From assembly GCA_035760965.1 (NCBI GenBank), contig DASTRY010000026.1, forward strand, positions 1-58,586: a stretch of DNA of 58,586 nt. The letters run 5' to 3'. The position numbers were made by a program, and so were the translations under genes. Origin of the DNA: JADGHX01 sp035760965 (GTDB taxonomy: Bacteria > Pseudomonadota > Gammaproteobacteria > Steroidobacterales > Steroidobacteraceae). The notes under the pieces were generated by a model. It had not been told where the DNA came from and did no database searches. It worked only from the letters and a program-made list of their open reading frames with translations. This document shows, piece by piece, positions 25,885-34,183 of the stretch (position 1 is its first letter; every line of letters starts with the position of its first letter).

Positions 25885-26648
25885 ATGTCGTAGTCCATGA
25901 TCAGCGGGGCGTGATCCGAAAACCACTTGTCCCGGTAGATGTACGCGGTGCGCGCCTTGCCCGCGAGCGACTTGCTCACAACCTGGTAGTCGATGCGCCA
26001 GCCGACGTTCTTCGCGCGCGCCTGTCCGCGATTGGACCACCACGTGTACTGGTGTTCCCGCTGGTCGACCTCGCGGAACGCGTCGATCCAGCCGCCGTGG
26101 CCGAAGAGCCGGTCGAGCCAGGCGCGCTCGTGCGGCAGGAAGCCGGAGTTCTTCTGATTCGAGCGCCAGTTCTTCAGGTCGATGTTCTTGTGCGCGATGT
26201 TCCAGTCGCCGCAGATGATGTAGTGGCGCCGCCGCCGGCGCAGCCGCGCGAGATACGCCGCGAAGACTTCGAGAAAACGATCCTTCGACGCCTGCCGCTC
26301 CGGTCCCGCCGAGCCCGAGGGCATGTACAGAGAGATCACCGAGAGATCGCCGACCTGCACCTCGATGTAGCGCCCCTCCGCATCGAATTCGGGCACGCCG
26401 AAGCCGCGCACCACGCGCGTCGGCTCGCGGCGTGTGTAGATCGCGACACCCGAGTAGCCCTTGCGTTCGGCATCGTGGAAGAAGCTCTGGTAACCGGGCA
26501 GCTCGATGTCGTGGTCCGCGAGCTGATGAAAGTGCGCCTTGGTCTCCTGCAGGCAAATGAAGTCGGCCTTCTGCCTGCGCAGCCACTTGAACAAACCTTT
26601 GTTCGCTGCCGAGCGGATACCGCAGCAGTTCACTGTGATGATTCGCAT
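25881..26648 (-). CDS. xthA: Exodeoxyribonuclease III
   Basis: The 255-residue protein has the exonuclease III/AP endonuclease fold: MRIITVNCCGIRSA at the start, the metal-binding glutamate in ICLQETKAH near residue 35, YSGVAIYTRREP near 65, CGDWNIAHKNIDLKN near 145, and the catalytic SDHAPLIMDYDI at the end. It nicks DNA at abasic sites and trims 3' ends. It is divergent from pyrE with 51 bases between the starts and is translationally coupled to the AmpG gene. Confidence 0.96.
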   Translation of the reverse strand: MRIITVNCCGIRSAANKGLFKWLRRQKADFICLQETKAHFHQLADHDIELPGYQSFFHDAERKGYSGVAIYTRREPTRVVRGFGVPEFDAEGRYIEVQVGDLSVISLYMPSGSAGPERQASKDRFLEVFAAYLARLRRRRRHYIICGDWNIAHKNIDLKNWRSNQKNSGFLPHERAWLDRLFGHGGWIDAFREVDQREHQYTWWSNRGQARAKNVGWRIDYQVVSKSLAGKARTAYIYRDKWFSDHAPLIMDYDI

Positions 26649-26699
26649 CCGGGCATGATAGCGGGTTATATAGTGGAGACTCACCGTACGAGCCGCTGC

Positions 26700-27359
26700 A
26701 TGCACGACTATCAAACCCGCTTCATCGAGCTCGCGCTCGCGCGCAACGCCCTGCGCTTCGGCAAGTTCACGCTGAAATCCGGGCGGGAGAGCCCGTACTT
26801 CTTCGATGCCGGCCTCTTCAGCGACGGGGAAGCGGCGGCGGTGCTCGGTCGCTGCTACGCCGACGCGCTGGTCGCGTCGGGCCTCGACTTCGACATGCTG
26901 TTCGGCCCGGCTTACAAGGGCATCCCGCTCGTCACGGCGACCGCCATCGCGCTCGCCGAGCACCATCGGCGCAGCGTACCGTACGCGTTCAATCGCAAGG
27001 AGGCGAAGGATCACGGTGAAGGCGGCAACGTCGTCGGCAGCACGCTGCGAGGACGCGTCGTCATCGTCGACGACGTCATCACGGCGGGCACCGCCATTCG
27101 CGAATCGCTCGACATCATTCGCAAGGCCGGGGCGCAACCCGTCGCAGTCGCACTTTCGCTGGATCGGCAGGAACGCGGCCAGGGCGAACGCTCCGCCGTG
27201 CAGGAGCTCGAAGCCGAACAGGGGCTGCGTTGTGTGAGCGTGGTCACACTCGCCACGCTGATCGATACGCTCGCCGCACCGGCAACCGGTGCGCCCCGCA
27301 TTTCTGCGGAACAGCTCACAGCCCTGCGCGCCTATCGCCAGCGCTACGGCGTCGGTTGA
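26700..27359 (+). CDS. pyrE: Orotate phosphoribosyltransferase
   Basis: The 219-residue protein matches PyrE: GKFTLKSGRESPYFFDAG near residue 22, FGPAYKGIPLVTATAIALAE near 67, YAFNRKEAKDHGEGG near 96, and the PRPP-binding VVIVDDVITAGTAIRES near 117. It converts orotate and PRPP to OMP in pyrimidine synthesis. ATG at 26700 gives the usual length. The divergent pyrE/xthA pair sits around a short promoter region containing TATAGT at 26669. Confidence 0.97.
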   Translation: MHDYQTRFIELALARNALRFGKFTLKSGRESPYFFDAGLFSDGEAAAVLGRCYADALVASGLDFDMLFGPAYKGIPLVTATAIALAEHHRRSVPYAFNRKEAKDHGEGGNVVGSTLRGRVVIVDDVITAGTAIRESLDIIRKAGAQPVAVALSLDRQERGQGERSAVQELEAEQGLRCVSVVTLATLIDTLAAPATGAPRISAEQLTALRAYRQRYGVG

Positions 27360-27412
27360 GGCTTGCGCGTGCTCGCGGTTGGTCAGAATATGAGCAATGA
27401 GTCGCTTCCCTG

Positions 27413-28063
27413 ATGCACGGTAAGTTTTCAATGGTTGCTCGGACGCCTGCTTTCGCCCTGGCCTTGCTCTGCATGGCCGGTTCGCTGGCTCTTGGAGCCG
27501 GCGAGAACAAAGGTGTGGCCTATCGCTGGATCGACGAGAACGGCGTCGTCCACTACGGCGATCGGCTCCCGCCGCAGTACGCCAAACGAGAAAGCTCGAT
27601 CCTGAACAAGCAGGGGGTCGAGGTCGGTCACACGGAAGCGCAGAAGACCCCCGAGCAGCTCGCAGAAGAGAAGAGTCGTGCGGAGGCCCTGCTCCGTCAA
27701 AAGCAGCACGATGCGTTCTTGCTCACGACGTACACGTCGGTGAAGGACATCGAGGCGCTGCGCGACGAGCGCCTGGTGCAGATCAGCGGCCAGCGGCGCG
27801 CCGCCGAGGCGTATGTCGAGGGGCTGCACGCGCGCCTGAACAACCTGCAGACCCGCGCCAAGAGCTTCGCGCCCTACAGCGACAAACCCGGCGCACGGCG
27901 CATGCCCGACGATCTCGCCGAAGATCTCGTGCGCACCATGAACGAGATGAACGCGCAGAAGAAGGCGCTCGAAGCGAAGGATGCGGAAGAAGCGGCGCTA
28001 CGCGCGCAGTTCCAGGCCGACATCGAGCGGTATCAGCAGCTGCATAAAGTCGCGAATCGTTGA
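27413..28063 (+). CDS. Exported DUF4124 protein with coiled coil
   Basis: The 216-residue protein has a signal peptide, then a DUF4124 domain (YRWIDENGVVHYGDRLPP, residues about 37-55), a small beta domain common in proteobacterial exported proteins. The rest (residues 75-215) is charged and helical, with long glutamate/lysine/alanine runs that should form a coiled coil. Function unknown; similar proteins are thought to act as periplasmic scaffolds. A second start at 27431 would also leave a working signal peptide. Confidence 0.8.
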   Translation: MHGKFSMVARTPAFALALLCMAGSLALGAGENKGVAYRWIDENGVVHYGDRLPPQYAKRESSILNKQGVEVGHTEAQKTPEQLAEEKSRAEALLRQKQHDAFLLTTYTSVKDIEALRDERLVQISGQRRAAEAYVEGLHARLNNLQTRAKSFAPYSDKPGARRMPDDLAEDLVRTMNEMNAQKKALEAKDAEEAALRAQFQADIERYQQLHKVANR

Positions 28064-28080
28064 GCCCCGGACCGCTACGG

Positions 28081-28096
28081 GAGCGGCGCGCCGCTC
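28081..28096. terminator. Perfect 16-bp palindrome between convergent genes
   Basis: GAGCGGCGCGCCGCTC can form a hairpin with a CGCG loop. It begins 18 bases after the DUF4124 stop and lies between it and the convergent dut gene, so a two-way terminator is likely. No long T tract follows. Confidence 0.5.
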
Positions 28097-28145
28097 TTGA
28101 GGCCCCAATCGAAGCGCGATTTCAGGCGCCTCTCGAGAGTCGTGC

Positions 28146-28610
28146 TCAGCCGCGCCCGGAGCTGCCGAAGCCGCCGGCGCCGCGCGCCGTCGCGGCGAAA
28201 TCCTCGACCACTTCCAGCTCCACTTGCACGACCGGAACGACGATGAGCTGCGCGATGCGCTCACCCGGCTGCACTGTGTACGGCTCGCGTCCCCTGTTCC
28301 AGACCGAGACCATGAGCTGCCCCTGGTAATCCGAGTCGATCAATCCGACGAGATTGCCGAGAACGATGCCGTGTTTATGGCCGAGCCCGGAGCGCGGCAG
28401 GATCACGGCGGCGAGCCCGGGATCCTCCACGTAGATCGCGAGGCCCGTGGGCAAGAGCTCGGCGCGTCCCGGCTCGAGCGCGAGCGGCCGGTCGAGACAC
28501 GCGCGCAAGTCCAATCCTGCGGACCCGGCGGTCGCGTATTGCGGCAGCGGGAATTCCTTGCCGATGCGCGGATCGAGGATCCGGACTTTCAGCGGCCGGC
28601 GCGGGCTCAA
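28146..28610 (-). CDS. dut: dUTP diphosphatase
   Basis: The 154-residue protein has all five trimeric dUTPase motifs: AGSAGLDLRA near residue 27, LPRSGLGHKHGI near 71, GNLVGLIDSDYQG near 85, PGERIAQLIVVPV near 115, and GGFGSSGRG at the end. It hydrolyses dUTP to dUMP, keeping uracil out of DNA. The start is TTG at 28610, overlapping the coaBC stop as TTGA. coaBC-dut is a common gammaproteobacterial pair. Confidence 0.96.
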   Translation of the reverse strand: MSPRRPLKVRILDPRIGKEFPLPQYATAGSAGLDLRACLDRPLALEPGRAELLPTGLAIYVEDPGLAAVILPRSGLGHKHGIVLGNLVGLIDSDYQGQLMVSVWNRGREPYTVQPGERIAQLIVVPVVQVELEVVEDFAATARGAGGFGSSGRG

Positions 28611-29839
28611 GCGAGCGCGCTCGCGCCGTTACGGACGGGTGCACTGGCGCGCTCGGCGAGCGCAGCAGCGACGAGCTCGACGAGCCGCTTCGCGAGCTCG
28701 GTCTTCGACGCCTGCCCGAGATCGTGACGCGCGGTGCGCGAGAGCACGATGAGGTGGTTGTCCTCGCACTCGAACGCCTTGGCATCGCCGACCTCGTTCG
28801 CGGCGATCATGTCGAGATTCTTCTTGAGAAGCTTGCTGCGCGCGTTCTGCTCGACGGACTCCGTCTCGGCGGCGAACCCGACGACGAGCGCCGGCCGCTC
28901 GGGGCTCGACGCGACCGTCGCAAGGATGTCCGTGGTCCGCTCCATCTCGAGATCCATGCGGTCGGAGGCCTTCTTGATCTTCTGATCCGCGGGACGCGCC
29001 GGCTTGTAGTCGGCGACCGCGGCCGTCGAGATGAACACGTCCGCTCTGCCGACCTCACGAGTCACGGCATTCAGCATGTCCACCGCACTTTCACAGTCGA
29101 CCCGCCGGATGCCGGGCGGCGTCGCGAGCGACACCGGGCCGCTGATCAGAACGACCTCGGCGCCGGCATTGCGCGCGGCCTGGGCGACGGCGAATCCCAT
29201 CTTTCCCGAGCTGCGGTTGCTGATGAAGCGGACCGGATCGATGCGTTCGCGCGTGGGGCCGGCGGTGATCAGCACGCGCTTACCGCTCAAAGGGCCCGTG
29301 GGCACCAGCAGCGCGTCGATTTTGGCGACGAGCTCCAAGGGCTCGAGCATGCGTCCCTCGCCCACTTCACCGCAGGCCTGATCGCCCGCGGCCGGGCCGA
29401 AAATGCTGACGCGTCGCTGGGCGAGCGTCGCGACGTTCGCCTGAGTGGCGGCGTTCGCCCACATCACGCGATTCATCGCCGGGGCCACTGCAATCGGCGC
29501 TTCGGTGGCGAGACAGAGCGTGCTCAGCAGATCGTCGGCACGACCGGCGGCCAGCCGCGCGAGAAAGTCGGCGGTGGCCGGCGCCACCATCACGAGATCC
29601 GCCCAGCGCGCGAGCTCGATGTGTCCCATGGCGGCTTCGGCCGCGGGGTCCCAAAGATCCGTGCGGACCGGGCGTCCGGAGACGGCCTGGAAGGTCGTCG
29701 CGGTGATGAATTCAGCGGCGGACTTCGTCATGACGACCTGGACTTCGGCGCCGCGCTCACGCAGTCGCCGCACGAGGTCGGGGCTTTTGTACGCCGCGAT
29801 GCCTCCGGTCACGCCGAGAAGAATGCGTTTGCCTTGCAT
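28607..29839 (-). CDS. coaBC: Bifunctional phosphopantothenoylcysteine decarboxylase / phosphopantothenate-cysteine ligase
   Basis: The 410-residue protein has an N-terminal flavin-dependent CoaC domain (LLGVTGGIAAYKSPDLVR at the start, the APAMNRVMW segment near residue 120, and ACGEVGEGRMLEP near 157) and a C-terminal CoaB domain (ITAGPTRERIDPVRFISNRSSGKMG begins near 192; TAAVADYKP near 277; KIKKAS substrate loop near 288). It carries out two consecutive steps of coenzyme A synthesis. coaD, a later step, lies 3.6 kb away in a separate unit. Confidence 0.97.
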   Translation of the reverse strand: MQGKRILLGVTGGIAAYKSPDLVRRLRERGAEVQVVMTKSAAEFITATTFQAVSGRPVRTDLWDPAAEAAMGHIELARWADLVMVAPATADFLARLAAGRADDLLSTLCLATEAPIAVAPAMNRVMWANAATQANVATLAQRRVSIFGPAAGDQACGEVGEGRMLEPLELVAKIDALLVPTGPLSGKRVLITAGPTRERIDPVRFISNRSSGKMGFAVAQAARNAGAEVVLISGPVSLATPPGIRRVDCESAVDMLNAVTREVGRADVFISTAAVADYKPARPADQKIKKASDRMDLEMERTTDILATVASSPERPALVVGFAAETESVEQNARSKLLKKNLDMIAANEVGDAKAFECEDNHLIVLSRTARHDLGQASKTELAKRLVELVAAALAERASAPVRNGASALA

Positions 29840-29944
29840 CTAGTGGGCTCAGAAGGATGTTGGAGCGATTATCGGACGCCGCTCTGCACCGGCGCAAACG
29901 CCTGGCACCTCTCTCGATATGCCGGCGCGGAATGTGTCGGGCAC

Positions 29945-29960
29945 TGTGATGCAGCTCACG
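29945..29960. promoter_or_regulatory. Candidate Crp/Clp-type binding site
   Basis: TGTGATGCAGCTCACG matches TGTGA-N6-TCACA at nine of ten positions. It lies in the 223-base divergent region between coaBC and radC, about 105 bases from each start. One match to a short motif may be chance. Confidence 0.35.
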
Positions 29961-30062
29961 CGCGACCACCATTTCTGGGCGTTTGCAGAGAATTAACGGC
30001 GCGCCGGCTACGCGGTTCGCTGGAAGACTCCCGCCTGTCGTTTCCCGCAGCGTGTGGACCCC

Positions 30063-30737
30063 ATGAGCATCCGCGATTGGCCGAAGGCTGAAAGACCCCG
30101 TGAGCGTCTCATCGAGCAGGGCCCCAATGCCCTGTCCGACGGCGAGCTGCTCGCAGTTCTCATCGGCTGCGGCCGGCGCGGTCGCTCGGCCGTGGACTTG
30201 GCGCGCTCCCTCATCGACAAGTTCGGCTCGCTACGGGAGTTCCTGAGCGCCGAGCCTAGCCGCTGCCTCGGGGAGCTCGGCATCGGCCCTGCGCGCTACG
30301 CGTCGATGCAGGCCGCGCTCGAGCTCGCGCGCCGCCACTACCGCGAGCCTCTGCGCAGCGGGTGCAGCTTCAAGCATCCCGAAGCCGTCCGCGCGTTCCT
30401 GCTCGCGCAGCTCCGGGATCGGCCGCACGAGGTGTTCTGCTGCCTCCACCTCGATCAGCGGCACCGACTGATCGCGTTCGAGGAGCTGTTCAACGGGTCG
30501 CTCGACACCTCGAGCGTCCACATCCGGGAGATCGTGCGGCGGCTCCTCAGGCACAACGCCGCGGCGCTCATCTGTGCGCACAATCACCCCTCCGGCGTCG
30601 CCGAGCCGAGCGAGGCGGACTTCTATCTGACGCGACGGCTGAAGGACACGCTCGCGTCCATCGACGTCCGCCTCGTCGACCATGTGATCGTGGGCGATAC
30701 CCGGTGCTTTTCGTTCGCGGATCGCGGGCTCGTGTAG
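30063..30737 (+). CDS. radC: RadC family JAMM-domain protein
   Basis: The 224-residue protein has an N-terminal helix-hairpin-helix region (RLIEQGPNALSDGELLAVLIG; LGELGIGPARYASMQAALELA) and a C-terminal JAMM/MPN metalloprotease-like domain with the zinc motif AHNHPSGVAEPSEAD near residue 176-190 and an upstream glutamate. Despite its name, a role in DNA repair is not established. ATG at 30063 is used; GTG at 30054 is possible. Placement next to coaBC-dut and rpmBG is the usual gammaproteobacterial order. Confidence 0.95.
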   Translation: MSIRDWPKAERPRERLIEQGPNALSDGELLAVLIGCGRRGRSAVDLARSLIDKFGSLREFLSAEPSRCLGELGIGPARYASMQAALELARRHYREPLRSGCSFKHPEAVRAFLLAQLRDRPHEVFCCLHLDQRHRLIAFEELFNGSLDTSSVHIREIVRRLLRHNAAALICAHNHPSGVAEPSEADFYLTRRLKDTLASIDVRLVDHVIVGDTRCFSFADRGLV

Positions 30738-30747
30738 GGGACGCGGG

Positions 30748-30776
30748 TTGCGGGTAACGGAGGACTCAGGTATAAA
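30748..30776 (+). promoter_or_regulatory. Sigma-70-type promoter of rpmB-rpmG
   Basis: TTGCGG (30748-30753) and TATAAA (30771-30776) are 17 bases apart and 67 bases upstream of the rpmB start. No other candidate fits as well in this gap. Confidence 0.6.
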
Positions 30777-30842
30777 GCCGCGCTCTTCCGCACGCATCCC
30801 GCGGATGCGTAGCTAAGTCATTGATTCTCGAAGGTTGCTGAT

Positions 30843-31079
30843 ATGTCCCGCGTCTGCGAAATCACCGGCAAGAAGCCGGCTGTCGGTAATCGCGTCTCGC
30901 ACGCCAACAACAAGAGGCGCCGGCGCTTCCTGCCGAACCTGCATTCGCAGCGGTTCTGGCTCGAGAGCGAGAAGCGCTGGGTGAGCTTGCGCGTGTCCAC
31001 CGCGGGGCTGCGCACCATCGAGAAGAAGGGCATCGACGTCGTGGTCGCGGAACTCCGCGAGCAGGGCGTGAAGGTTTGA
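30843..31079 (+). CDS. rpmB: 50S ribosomal protein L28
   Basis: The 78-residue basic protein starts SRVCEITGKKPAVGNRVSHA and has the L28 pattern (RRRRFLPNLHSQRFW; LRVSTAGLRTIEKKGID). It belongs to the large ribosomal subunit. Only three bases separate it from rpmG. There is no CxxC zinc pair, only Cys5. Confidence 0.98.
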   Translation: MSRVCEITGKKPAVGNRVSHANNKRRRRFLPNLHSQRFWLESEKRWVSLRVSTAGLRTIEKKGIDVVVAELREQGVKV

Positions 31080-31082
31080 GCC

Positions 31083-31238
31083 ATGCGCGAAAAGATCAAA
31101 CTGCTGTCATCGGCCGGTACGGGCCACTTCTACGTCACGACCAAGAACAAGCGTCTCCACCCGGATAAGATGGAAGTGCGCAAGTTCGACCCCGTCGCTC
31201 GTAAGCACGTGGCGTACAAAGAGACCAAGATCAAGTGA
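31083..31238 (+). CDS. rpmG: 50S ribosomal protein L33
   Basis: A 51-residue protein starting MREKIKLLSSAGTGHFYVT and ending HVAYKETKIK, the L33 pattern. It lacks all cysteines, so it is the zinc-free form. It lies immediately after rpmB, the near-universal gammaproteobacterial arrangement. Confidence 0.97.
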   Translation: MREKIKLLSSAGTGHFYVTTKNKRLHPDKMEVRKFDPVARKHVAYKETKIK

Positions 31239-31245
31239 GCGCTGC

Positions 31246-31266
31246 CGCGAGCCGCGATGGCTCGCG
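31246..31266 (+). terminator. Hairpin after rpmG
   Basis: CGCGAGCC-GCGAT-GGCTCGCG is an 8-bp perfect stem seven bases after the rpmG stop. The T tract is missing, so it may act as a pause or RNA-stability hairpin rather than a full terminator. Confidence 0.5.
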
Positions 31267-31357
31267 CTCGTTGCGGTCTCCTCTCGCGGACAGATCCGGT
31301 CCGCTCCCCTTCTTGCGGCTGATTCACGCTACGCCGGACTGGCTGTAGCCTGTCGCC

Positions 31358-32173
31358 ATGCCTGAGCTTCCGGAAGTCGAGACGACGCGTCGCGGCGTCG
31401 AGCCGCACGTCGTCGGGCGCAAGATCGTGGCGCTGGCGGTGCACGAGCCGCGACTCCGCTGGCGCGTGCCGGACAGCCTGCCCGCTGAAGTGGCCGGACA
31501 GCGCGTCCGGCAGACCGGCCGCCGTGCAAAGTACCTCCTCCTCGAGCTCGAGTCCGGCACGCTGCTGCTGCATCTCGGCATGTCGGGGAGCCTGCGCGTG
31601 CTGCCGGCGGAGACGCCGCGGCTCACGCACGACCATTTCGACCTGCTGCTCGACTCGGGCAAGACGCTGCGCTTCAACGACCCGCGCCGCTTCGGCAGCC
31701 TGCACTACACGACCGGCAAGCTCGACGAGCATCCGCTCCTGAAGCGTCTCGCACCCGAGCCGCTGGACGACAAATTCACAGCCGATTACCTGTGGCGCAT
31801 CACGCGCAAGCGCAAAGTCACGATCAAGCAGCTGCTCATGAACAGTGCGTGCGTGGTTGGCGTCGGCAACATCTACGCCAGCGAAGCCTTGTTTCGCGCC
31901 CGAATCCGACCGAGGCGCCAGGCGCGCAGCTTGACTCGACCCGAAGTCGCGAAGCTCACTCGCGCGGTGCGCGCCGTGCTGAGCATGGCGATCAAGGTGG
32001 GCGGCACCACGCTGCGCGATTACGTGGGCGCCGACGGCAATCCCGGGTACTTCAAGCAGAAACTGTACGTGTACGAGCGTGCGGGAAAGCCGTGCCGCGT
32101 GTGCGGCACGCCGATCAAGCAGCTCACGCAAGGGCAGCGTTCGACGTACTACTGCCCGTCGTGTCAGAAGTGA
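31358..32173 (+). CDS. mutM: Formamidopyrimidine-DNA glycosylase
   Basis: The 271-residue protein begins PELPEVETTRRG, with the catalytic N-terminal proline and glutamate, has the helix-two-turn-helix segment (KQLLMNSACVVGVGNIYASE near residue 157) and ends with a four-cysteine zinc finger (CRVCG...YYCPSCQK). It removes 8-oxoguanine and opened purines from DNA. The stop overlaps the start of the AlkA-like gene, so two base-excision enzymes are made together. Confidence 0.97.
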   Translation: MPELPEVETTRRGVEPHVVGRKIVALAVHEPRLRWRVPDSLPAEVAGQRVRQTGRRAKYLLLELESGTLLLHLGMSGSLRVLPAETPRLTHDHFDLLLDSGKTLRFNDPRRFGSLHYTTGKLDEHPLLKRLAPEPLDDKFTADYLWRITRKRKVTIKQLLMNSACVVGVGNIYASEALFRARIRPRRQARSLTRPEVAKLTRAVRAVLSMAIKVGGTTLRDYVGADGNPGYFKQKLYVYERAGKPCRVCGTPIKQLTQGQRSTYYCPSCQK

Positions 32174-32958
32174 GCAAGCGCATCCTCACCCACCTATCGA
32201 CGGTGGATGCCGTCATGGGCGGGGTAATCCGAGCCGCCGGACCTTACACGCTGAAGGCAAACCTAGAAGACACGCCCTTCGTCGCGCTGTCGCGTGCCAT
32301 CGCTCATCAACAGCTGCATGCGACCGCGGCGAGCACGATTCTCAAACGCTTCGTCGAGGCGGTAGGCGGCGGCACGTTTCCAACACCGCAGCAGGTGCTC
32401 GATGCGCCGGATTCGGTGCTGCGTGCAGCCGGCTTCTCCACTGCGAAGAGCGCGTCCCTGAAGGACCTTGCCGCGAAGACGCTTGCCGGCGTCATCCCGA
32501 ATCGCGAAGCGCTGCTCGCCCTCGAAGATCTTGCGATCATCGAGAGACTCACGCAGGTGCGCGGGATCGGTCGCTGGACGGTCGAGATGATGCTGATTTT
32601 CCAGCTCGGTCGGCGAGACGTGCTGCCGGTCGACGACTTCGGTGTGCGCAACGGCTTTCGACTCGCATACGGGCTGCGCAACATGCCCGCGCCGCAGGCG
32701 CTCGCGATGTACGGCGAGCGCTGGGCACCGTACCGGTCTGCGGCGGCGTGGTATCTGTGGCGTGCGGTCGAGCTGCACAAAGCGGGCAAGCTGCCCGCGC
32801 CCGCAGAGCCGACGCGCCTGCCGCGTGTTCGTCGCCTGCGCCGGGCCGTGAAAACCTTGAAGAAGAAAGTCGCGAAAACGCTGACGAAAACTCTGGCGCG
32901 GTCGGCTGCGCGCAAGCGGCGTCGTACGCAGTCGCCCGCCCTCCGCGGCGACGGTTAG
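32170..32958 (+). CDS. AlkA-like DNA-3-methyladenine glycosylase II
   Basis: GTG at 32170 overlaps the mutM stop as GTGA; GTG at 32161 is an alternative. The 262-residue protein has an HhH-GPD fold: SRAIAHQQLHATAASTIL near residue 37, the hairpin LTQVRGIGRWTVEMMLIF near 130, and the catalytic aspartate in VLPVDDFGVRNG near 150. It removes alkylated bases. The last 50 residues are lysine/arginine-rich (KTLKKKVAKTLTKTL) and not part of the core fold, probably a DNA-binding tail. Its last four bases overlap the end of coaD. Confidence 0.9.
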   Translation: MSKRILTHLSTVDAVMGGVIRAAGPYTLKANLEDTPFVALSRAIAHQQLHATAASTILKRFVEAVGGGTFPTPQQVLDAPDSVLRAAGFSTAKSASLKDLAAKTLAGVIPNREALLALEDLAIIERLTQVRGIGRWTVEMMLIFQLGRRDVLPVDDFGVRNGFRLAYGLRNMPAPQALAMYGERWAPYRSAAAWYLWRAVELHKAGKLPAPAEPTRLPRVRRLRRAVKTLKKKVAKTLTKTLARSAARKRRRTQSPALRGDG

Positions 32959-33437
32959 CTTCGTTTCAGCTTCCGCAGCTCCGCCTGGACGATCGGGTGC
33001 ACGAACTCGCGCGTCTCCCCGCCGAGTATCGCGATCTCGCGGATCAGCGACGATGAGATGAACGTGAACTGCTCTTGCGGCGTGAGGAAGACGGTTTCGA
33101 TCTCGCGCGCCAGGTGGCGGCTCATGTTCGCGAGCTGGAACTCGAATTCGAAATCCGACACCGCGCGCAGGCCGCGCACGATGACGCTCACCTGGTGCTT
33201 GCGCGCGAACTCCACCGTCAGCCCCGAATAGCCCATCACCTCGACGTTGGGCAGATCCGACAGCACCTGCCGCGCGAGCTCGACGCGCTTGTCCAGCGAG
33301 AACAGCGGCGTCTTGTTTGGATTGGCCGCAATGGCGACGATCACGCGGTCGAAGATGCCCGCTGCGCGCCGCACGAGATCCTGATGCCCGTTCGTGATCG
33401 GATCGAACGTGCCTGGATAGATGGCGTTGCGACTCAT
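32955..33437 (-). CDS. coaD: Phosphopantetheine adenylyltransferase
   Basis: The 160-residue protein has the nucleotidyltransferase motif YPGTFDPITNGHQDLVRRA near residue 7, VRGLRAVSDFEFEFQLANMSR near 88, and the ISSSLIREIAILGG end motif near 128. It makes dephospho-CoA from phosphopantetheine and ATP. ATG at 33437 overlaps the rsmD stop as ATGA; rsmD-coaD is a standard bacterial pair. Confidence 0.97.
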   Translation of the reverse strand: MSRNAIYPGTFDPITNGHQDLVRRAAGIFDRVIVAIAANPNKTPLFSLDKRVELARQVLSDLPNVEVMGYSGLTVEFARKHQVSVIVRGLRAVSDFEFEFQLANMSRHLAREIETVFLTPQEQFTFISSSLIREIAILGGETREFVHPIVQAELRKLKRS

Positions 33438-34036
33438 ACGGGCTCGGTTCCCCTCGCGGCTCGGGCGAAGAGATGATACCCGACCTCGCCCGCGCGCTTC
33501 GCCTTCAGTGGCTGCCAGCTCGCGGGGAGTGCCGGTAAGGGCTCGCGCGCGGACGATTCCACATAGATCAGCGCATCGGGCGCCAGCCAGCCCTTGCCCT
33601 CGAGCCGCTCCGCGACCTGCGCCAGGAGTCCGGCCGCGAACGGCGGATCGAGGAACACGATATCGAACGGCGTGGGCGTCCGAGTGAGGAAGCGCAACGC
33701 ATCGTCGCGTTCGACCCGCGCGCCGCGTGCGCCCAGCGTCGCGACGAGCTCGTTGAGCGAACGTGCGGCGACGGCGTTCTGCTCGACGAGAACTGCGGAC
33801 GCCGCGCCGCGCGAGAGGGCTTCCAGACCCAGAGCGCCGCTACCGGCGAAGAGGTCCAGGCAACGCGCGCCGATCACACGCGAGCCGAGCCAGTTGAACA
33901 GCGTCTCGCGCACACGATCCGGAGTAGGACGAATGTCGGGGACATCCGCGAAGCGAAAGCGCCTGCCGCGCCACGTTCCGCCGATGATGCGAATGACGCG
34001 TGCTTGCGCGCCCCGCGAATTGCGCGTGCGAACCAA
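33434..34036 (-). CDS. rsmD: 16S rRNA (guanine-966-N2)-methyltransferase
   Basis: The 200-residue protein has IIGGTWRGRRFRFADVPDIRPT near residue 17, the SAM motif CLDLFAGSGALGLEALSRGA near 58, and the catalytic FLDPPF near 128. It methylates G966 of 16S rRNA. The only usable start giving the full N-terminus is TTG at 34036, so the exact start is less sure than the gene itself. Confidence 0.94.
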   Translation of the reverse strand: MVRTRNSRGAQARVIRIIGGTWRGRRFRFADVPDIRPTPDRVRETLFNWLGSRVIGARCLDLFAGSGALGLEALSRGAASAVLVEQNAVAARSLNELVATLGARGARVERDDALRFLTRTPTPFDIVFLDPPFAAGLLAQVAERLEGKGWLAPDALIYVESSAREPLPALPASWQPLKAKRAGEVGYHLFARAARGTEPV

Positions 34037-34183
34037 TCGTTGCGATGCCTCGCGGCTTGCGGCGTTCGTGAGCGTAAGCGTACCCTAGCGGCGCATTACT
34101 ACAAGCTCGGCGTATGTGGCTGCGAGCGACCGAGCGAGGACTACACGGACGCGCGTTCGCTCATTGAGGGGAGCTTCAGGTTT

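Noticed and set aside
28724..30091. Open frame of 455 codons on the plus strand over coaBC
   Set aside because: It is the reverse image of coaBC in high-GC DNA; no family resemblance or ribosome site.
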